Source: Bog-473 sp963791455 (GTDB lineage: Bacteria; Actinomycetota; Acidimicrobiia; Acidimicrobiales; RAAP-2). Taken from it: a DNA stretch of 64,000 bases. Position 1 is the stretch's first letter. Every line of letters begins with the position of its first letter. This document shows, one piece after another, positions 59,808-64,000 of this stretch. Location of the stretch: contig CAWBSM010000003.1 in assembly GCA_963791455.1 (NCBI GenBank), positions 496,001 to 560,000 of the forward strand, given 5' to 3'. The notes below the pieces were generated by a model. The model was not told the DNA's origin. It was given only the letters and a program-made list of their open reading frames with translations, and did no database searches. The translations under genes and the position numbers were made by a program.

Positions 59808-61376
59808 ATGATGCACCCCTGGGACCGGCGGCTCGGATTCTGGTGGATCGCCGAGGATCACCCCACGCAGCCAGCCGTGGTCGCCTCCCCGTCGGGCATC
59901 ACGCTGACCTACGCCGAGCTCGCGGGACGCGCCCACCAGGTCGTGCATGCCTTGCGGGCCTACGGCCTCGGTGTGGGTGACATCTTCGCCTACGCGCTCC
60001 CCAACGGCGTGGACATGTTGGACTGGCAGCTGGCGGCGAACGAGGGAGGGTTCCAGCCCATCGCCCTCAACCCGGCGCTCTCGGGCGCCGAGATCCAGCG
60101 CATCGTCGACCACTCCGGAGCCTCCGCCTTGGTGTTGCACCACGACTTCGCCGACCGAGTGGACCAGATGTCGGGGACCGGGTCGATCAGACTGCGGATC
60201 TCGGTCGGTGGTGGCATACCGGGCTTTACGGGCTTCGAGGCCTTCACCGACGGTCAGCCGGCGACCGAACCCCCCGATCGCGCCCTGGGAATCCCGATCG
60301 TCTACTCCTCGGGCACGACGGGGCAGCCCAAGGCGGTCATCCGAGCCACGGCGCGCGCCATCGACCCCTCGGTGGCCGCCGACGCCGCCAAGAGCTTCGG
60401 TCACGCCTTTCAGTTCCAGCCCTTGACCGGGGTGCACCTGGTGTCGGCGGGCATGCACCACGGAGGCTGCCAGGGCTTCTACCTCGGTGCACTGAACGTC
60501 GGCCAGGCGCTGGCCATCCTGGGCAAGTTCGACCCCGAGAAGACACTGGCTGCCATCGAGGAGTACGGGGTCACCACCGCGTACATGGTCCCCACCCAGT
60601 TCGTCCGGATGCTCCGGCTCCCCGACGAGGTGAAGCAGAAGTACGACCTCTCGAGCCTGCAGGTTGTCGTGCATTCGGCTGCGCCGTGCCCGCTCGAGGT
60701 CAAGCGGCAGATGATGGAGTGGTGGGGCCCGGTCATCTGGGAGACCTATGGCGGCATGGAGGGTGCGGCCACGATCGCCAAGCCGTACCGCTGGATGGAA
60801 AAGCCCGGCACGGTGGGCCGCTCCGTCGCGGGCATGTCGGTGAAGATCCTCGATGAGGAGGGGAACGAGGTTCCGCGCGGCGAGACGGGCCATGTCTACC
60901 TCGAGCCCGAGCACGGACCGTCCTTTGCTTACCGGAACGATCCGGTGTTGACCGCCTCGGTCAGCAAGGGCAAGGCCTTCACTCTGGGGGACATCGGCTA
61001 CATGGACGCGGACGGGTACCTGTTCATCCACGACCGGGCCAAGGACATGATCATCAGCGGCGGCGTCAACGTCTACCCCGCCGAGATCGAGGGTGTGCTG
61101 TCGACCCACGCGGCGGTCGGCGATGTCGCCGTGATCGGCGTGCCGGACCCGGAATGGGGAGAGCAGGTCAAGGCGGTGGTGGAGCCGGTCGAGGGGGTGG
61201 TCCCGGACGACGGGCTCGCCGAGGAGCTGATGGCGTATTGCCGCGAGCGGATGGCGCACTTCAAGTGCCCGCGCAGCGTCGACTTCCGCACCCAGTTGCC
61301 GCGCACCGACGGTGGCAAGCTCTACAAGCGCCTCCTGCGCGAAGAGTACTGGGCCGCGGCCGAGCGCAACGTGTGA
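59808..61376 (+). CDS. Acyl-CoA synthetase (AMP-forming)
   Basis: 522 residues of the ANL superfamily. P-loop-like IVYSSGTTGQPKAVIRAT near residue 165, TYGGMEGAA near 310, GDIGYMDADGYLFIHDRAKD then MIISGGVNVYPAEIE near 400, and a catalytic Lys in RTDGGKLYKRLL near 506. It activates a carboxylic acid as the acyl-AMP and then the CoA ester. It leads a rightward operon with two acyl-CoA dehydrogenases. A -10 element lies 9 nt upstream. Confidence 0.94.
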   Translation: MMHPWDRRLGFWWIAEDHPTQPAVVASPSGITLTYAELAGRAHQVVHALRAYGLGVGDIFAYALPNGVDMLDWQLAANEGGFQPIALNPALSGAEIQRIVDHSGASALVLHHDFADRVDQMSGTGSIRLRISVGGGIPGFTGFEAFTDGQPATEPPDRALGIPIVYSSGTTGQPKAVIRATARAIDPSVAADAAKSFGHAFQFQPLTGVHLVSAGMHHGGCQGFYLGALNVGQALAILGKFDPEKTLAAIEEYGVTTAYMVPTQFVRMLRLPDEVKQKYDLSSLQVVVHSAAPCPLEVKRQMMEWWGPVIWETYGGMEGAATIAKPYRWMEKPGTVGRSVAGMSVKILDEEGNEVPRGETGHVYLEPEHGPSFAYRNDPVLTASVSKGKAFTLGDIGYMDADGYLFIHDRAKDMIISGGVNVYPAEIEGVLSTHAAVGDVAVIGVPDPEWGEQVKAVVEPVEGVVPDDGLAEELMAYCRERMAHFKCPRSVDFRTQLPRTDGGKLYKRLLREEYWAAAERNV

Positions 61377-61414
61377 TGGTGGGGGGGCCAGTCGCGGGAG
61401 GGGACCGCTAGCAA

Positions 61415-62557
61415 ATGGATTTCGGATTCGGCGAGGACCAAGAACTGCTGCGGTCGACGACGCGTCGTTTCCTCGCCGACCACCAGTCGCTCGCCGTCGT
61501 GCGTCGCTCCCTGGACGAGCCCGAGGTCTTCGACGAAGACCTCTGGCGACGAGGCTGCGAGTTGGGCTGGACGGCCATGCTGATCCCCCCGGAGTACGAA
61601 GGGGGGAGCGTCACCGGGCAACCGCTCGTCGACCTCGTCGTCCTCGCCGAGGAACTCGGTCGCACGCTGAATCCCGGCCCCTTTGTGGAGTCCAACGTCG
61701 TGGCCGATGCCACCTTGCGCTACGGAACCGAGGTCCAGCGCAAGGAGCACCTGCCTCGCATCGCCGGGGGCGAGACGACGGCCGCTTGGTGCCTGAGCGG
61801 CGACGGCTCGCCCGAACGCGACGCCGTCGAGGTGCGGGCCAGCCGGGAGGGTGACCGGTGGCGCCTCGATGGCACCGCCCGCTTCGTTCACGCCGCGCAC
61901 AACGCCGCCCTCCTGCTGGTGGCGGCCATCGGACCCGACAACGAAGTGCGCAACTTCTTGGTGCCCCGGCCCACGAGCGGCCTGTCCGAGCGGGTGCTGA
62001 CCGGGCTCGACCTGACCCGGCGCTTCGCCGAGGTCCGCTTCGAGGCGGTCGTCGTCGCGGCCGGCGCCGAGCTGCCGGGCGGTTGGGAGGTGGTGGAGCG
62101 CTGCGTGTCCCTGGCCACCGTGCTGCAGGCGGCCGAGGACGTCGGCGCGGCCGACGTGTTGTTCGAGGCCACCGTCGAATACGCCAAGCGGCGCGTGCAG
62201 TTCGGCCGGACCATCGGGAGCTTTCAGGCCATCAAGCACCGCCTGGCCGATCTGCTGGTCGAGCTCGAGGCGATGCGGGCCGCGGCCTACTACGCCGCGT
62301 TGACCCTCGGGGATGCGTTGGACGACGCCGCCGAGGGCGTGGCCACCGCGGGTGCCTACGTCGGCGACGCCTTCGCCCACCTCTGCGGCGAGTCCATCCA
62401 GCTGCACGGCGGTATCGGCTTCACCTGGGAGCACGACGCCCACCTCTTTGTGCGTCGCGCCAAGGTCAACCAGGTCCTCTACGGCGACGGCGCCTGGCAT
62501 CGGGAACGCCTGGTCCGCCTCGCCGAGGCCGCCGTCGGCGCGGCAAAAGGAGCCTGA
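61415..62557 (+). CDS. Acyl-CoA dehydrogenase family protein
   Basis: 380 residues. DFGFGEDQELLRSTTRRFLA at the start, LGWTAMLIPPEYEGGSVTGQ, TVEYAKRRVQFGRTIGSFQA and ESIQLHGGIGFTWEHDAHLF near the end are typical. It belongs to the FadE type used for steroid side chains or branched acids. The next ACAD gene overlaps (TGATG), so the two may form a heterotetramer (inference). Confidence 0.93.
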   Translation: MDFGFGEDQELLRSTTRRFLADHQSLAVVRRSLDEPEVFDEDLWRRGCELGWTAMLIPPEYEGGSVTGQPLVDLVVLAEELGRTLNPGPFVESNVVADATLRYGTEVQRKEHLPRIAGGETTAAWCLSGDGSPERDAVEVRASREGDRWRLDGTARFVHAAHNAALLLVAAIGPDNEVRNFLVPRPTSGLSERVLTGLDLTRRFAEVRFEAVVVAAGAELPGGWEVVERCVSLATVLQAAEDVGAADVLFEATVEYAKRRVQFGRTIGSFQAIKHRLADLLVELEAMRAAAYYAALTLGDALDDAAEGVATAGAYVGDAFAHLCGESIQLHGGIGFTWEHDAHLFVRRAKVNQVLYGDGAWHRERLVRLAEAAVGAAKGA

Positions 62558-63750
62558 TGATGGACGTGATCGTCCCGGCCATCCCCGCGACCTACGACGA
62601 TTACCGCCGGCGTTTGCGGGCGTTCATCGCGGAGCACAAGCCCACGCTGGAGTGGAAACAACGCAGCGGCATGCGCGTCCCCGATCGCGCCGAGGACGTG
62701 GAGCGGTTGCGCGGCTACGTCGGGGCTCTCTACGACGCGGGATACCGGTCGGACCGCGTCTCGGCCGAGCAAGGCGATCCCCTCGAGCAGCGCATCATGG
62801 AGCAGGAGTGTGCCGCGGCGGGCGTCCCGCACGTCCTTGGGAACCCGATGGTGGTCGGAGCCCTCAGACACTTCGGCACCGACGAGCAACGCTCCACCTA
62901 TCTCCCGCCGATGGCGCGCGGCGATCACATCTGGACCCAGCTGTTCAGCGAGCCCGACGCCGGGAGCGACCTCACCGGGCTCCAGACCCGAGGCACCCGG
63001 GACGGCGACCACTACGTCGTCGTCGGCCAGAAGGTCTGGAGCACTTGGGCCCAGTGGTCCGACTTCGGGTACCTGCTGGCGCGTACCGAGCCGCTCGACG
63101 GCGCGGGCGGTATCACCGCCTTCATCCTCGACATGCACAGCCCGGGCGTCGACGTCCGGCCCCTGCGCGAAATGACGGGGACGGCGGACTTCAACGAAGT
63201 GTTCTTCGACGAGGTCCGTGTTCCGGCCGTCAATATCATCGGTTCCCCCGGCGCGGGTTGGAAGGTCGCGGCGGCCAGCCTGGTGGAGGAGCGCTCCGGC
63301 CTCGGTGGCGGAGGTGGTGGCGCGGACCCCGTCCACGCCCTGGTCCGCGTGGCGGGGCGGCACACTCGGGGCGGCCGGCCGGCCCTCGAGGACGGGGGCG
63401 TACGCCAGCAGCTGGGGGAGCTCGGGGCCCGAACACGTATCGGCCGCCACCTGGGACAACGGATGGCGACCAAGGCGGCCCGAGGGGAGCTGACGCCGGC
63501 GGACGCGCCGTTGTCGAAGATTTGGTTCAGCGAGCTCAACCTGCAGGTCGCCGAGGCCGCGCTGACCCTCCAAGGTGCCCGCTCCATGGCGACAGAGGGC
63601 GACGAGCTGAGCGACGAGGATGGGCGCTGGCAGGACGCCTTCCTTTACGCTCGGGCGTTGACCATCGCAGGAGGATCGAACGAGATCATGCGTAACCTCA
63701 TCGCCGAACGTGGACTCGGGCTCCCACGCGAGCCGCGGGGACAGTCGTGA
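62557..63750 (+). CDS. Acyl-CoA dehydrogenase family protein
   Basis: 397 residues. YRSDRVSAEQGDPLEQRIME in the N-terminal half, WTQLFSEPDAGSDLTGLQTR near residue 128 (FAD/substrate segment), and TIAGGSNEIMRNLIAERGLG at the C-terminus. A Gly-rich loop GLGGGGGGADP occurs in the middle. It overlaps the previous ACAD stop and is followed by an MBL gene with GTGA overlap, so four genes are one operon. Confidence 0.93.
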   Translation: MMDVIVPAIPATYDDYRRRLRAFIAEHKPTLEWKQRSGMRVPDRAEDVERLRGYVGALYDAGYRSDRVSAEQGDPLEQRIMEQECAAAGVPHVLGNPMVVGALRHFGTDEQRSTYLPPMARGDHIWTQLFSEPDAGSDLTGLQTRGTRDGDHYVVVGQKVWSTWAQWSDFGYLLARTEPLDGAGGITAFILDMHSPGVDVRPLREMTGTADFNEVFFDEVRVPAVNIIGSPGAGWKVAAASLVEERSGLGGGGGGADPVHALVRVAGRHTRGGRPALEDGGVRQQLGELGARTRIGRHLGQRMATKAARGELTPADAPLSKIWFSELNLQVAEAALTLQGARSMATEGDELSDEDGRWQDAFLYARALTIAGGSNEIMRNLIAERGLGLPREPRGQS

Positions 63751-64000
63751 CGTCGACGTCGCGCCACACGCACCAGGGGCCGCCGCACGGGCAGCGGGCC
63801 AGGGGCGCGGCGGCGGCCAACGACCCATTCCCCGGTGTCGAGAAGGTCAGGCCCGGGTTGTGGAGCATCCCGGTGCCGCTCCCCAACAACTCGCTGCGCT
63901 ACGTGCTGGTCTATCTCTTCGAGACCGACCGCGGGCCCTACCTCGTTGACGCGGGCTGGAACACCGACGACGCCTTCGGAGCACTGCGCTCCGGCATGGA
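63747..64000 (+). CDS. MBL-fold metallohydrolase, N-terminal part
   Basis: Only the first 84 codons are in the window. After a short Arg/Gly/Ala-rich lead the sequence reads LWSIPVPLPNNSLRYVLVYL and PYLVDAGWNTDDAFGAL, the first strands of an MBL fold, as in thioesterase- or glyoxalase-like members. The HxHxDH motif would lie beyond the end. GTG at 63747 overlaps the ACAD stop by 4 nt. It is the last visible gene of the acyl-CoA operon and may be a CoA-thioesterase. Confidence 0.75.
   Translation, partial: MTSTSRHTHQGPPHGQRARGAAAANDPFPGVEKVRPGLWSIPVPLPNNSLRYVLVYLFETDRGPYLVDAGWNTDDAFGALRSGM

Noticed and set aside
1..64000. CRISPR arrays, rRNA genes and riboswitches
   Set aside because: No regularly spaced repeat clusters, rRNA segments or recognisable riboswitch cores were seen on reading the sequence; short tandem repeats such as at 10790 and 59710 are too small.

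Overview
The window is a high-GC, gene-dense stretch of an actinobacterial chromosome. CtaA/CtaB heme A synthesis, a SenX3-RegX3-type phosphate two-component pair, a maleylpyruvate isomerase (mycothiol-type) family gene, an SCO6745-family protein and SCO6880/DUF6112 conjugation-type genes are typical of Actinobacteria. The heavy load of CoA-ester enzymes suggests the Acidimicrobiia, but that placement is inference. Many genes start with GTG, and many overlap the previous stop by 4 nt.

Layout. 0-3.3 kb: catabolic genes (truncated dihydrodipicolinate-reductase-like gene, SnoaL-like, SDR, amidohydrolase). 3.4-5.2 kb: truncated IS110 transposase, cupin, CsbD stress protein. 5.2-14.35 kb: accessory region bounded on the right by an intact tRNA-Phe gene and holding two degenerate copies of the 3' half of that tRNA (5176-5220, 10643-10672). 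This fits two island segments stacked at one attachment site. The first segment holds only two genes: a TPR/SLOG-like/class III nucleotide cyclase protein and a TIR-TM-beta-propeller protein. The second holds a sulfatase and an orphan periplasmic binding protein. No integrase remains. 14.27-14.46 kb: tRNA-Phe and tRNA-Asp. 14.5-27.4 kb: SCO6745-family protein, crotonase, TetR, MFS/MerR, limonene-epoxide-hydrolase-like protein, TfoX-like, FUSC, secreted GH5, and an ABC-2 exporter with TetR. This block separates tRNA-Asp/Phe from tRNA-Glu (27.4 kb). 27.5-37.2 kb: housekeeping (ctaA, ctaB, thioredoxin-like, ABC-2 pair, serS, maleylpyruvate-isomerase-like gene with a frameshift, MBL hydrolase, response regulator and histidine kinase).

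37.4-53.0 kb: a type IV secretion-like set (DUF6112, TrbL-like, SCO6880, then VirB4-like and VirD4-like ATPases) split by 9.6 kb carrying a sulfatase, NUDIX, DUF1275, geranylgeranyl-reductase-like, UbiE-like and UbiA-like genes, a cyclase-STAND regulator and an SRPBCC protein. No relaxase or integrase is visible. 53-54.7 kb: ECF sigma factor with its DGPF partner. 54.8-64 kb: acyl-CoA and aldehyde catabolism (ALDH, isochorismatase-like, CaiB-like, enoyl-CoA hydratase, HAD, acyl-CoA synthetase, two acyl-CoA dehydrogenases, MBL protein cut by the window end).

The best candidate for an undescribed system is the two-gene SLOG-cyclase plus TIR-TM-propeller cassette in the tRNA-Phe island (5.5-10.4 kb). 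It resembles Pycsar/TIR-type immune logic but has a different architecture.
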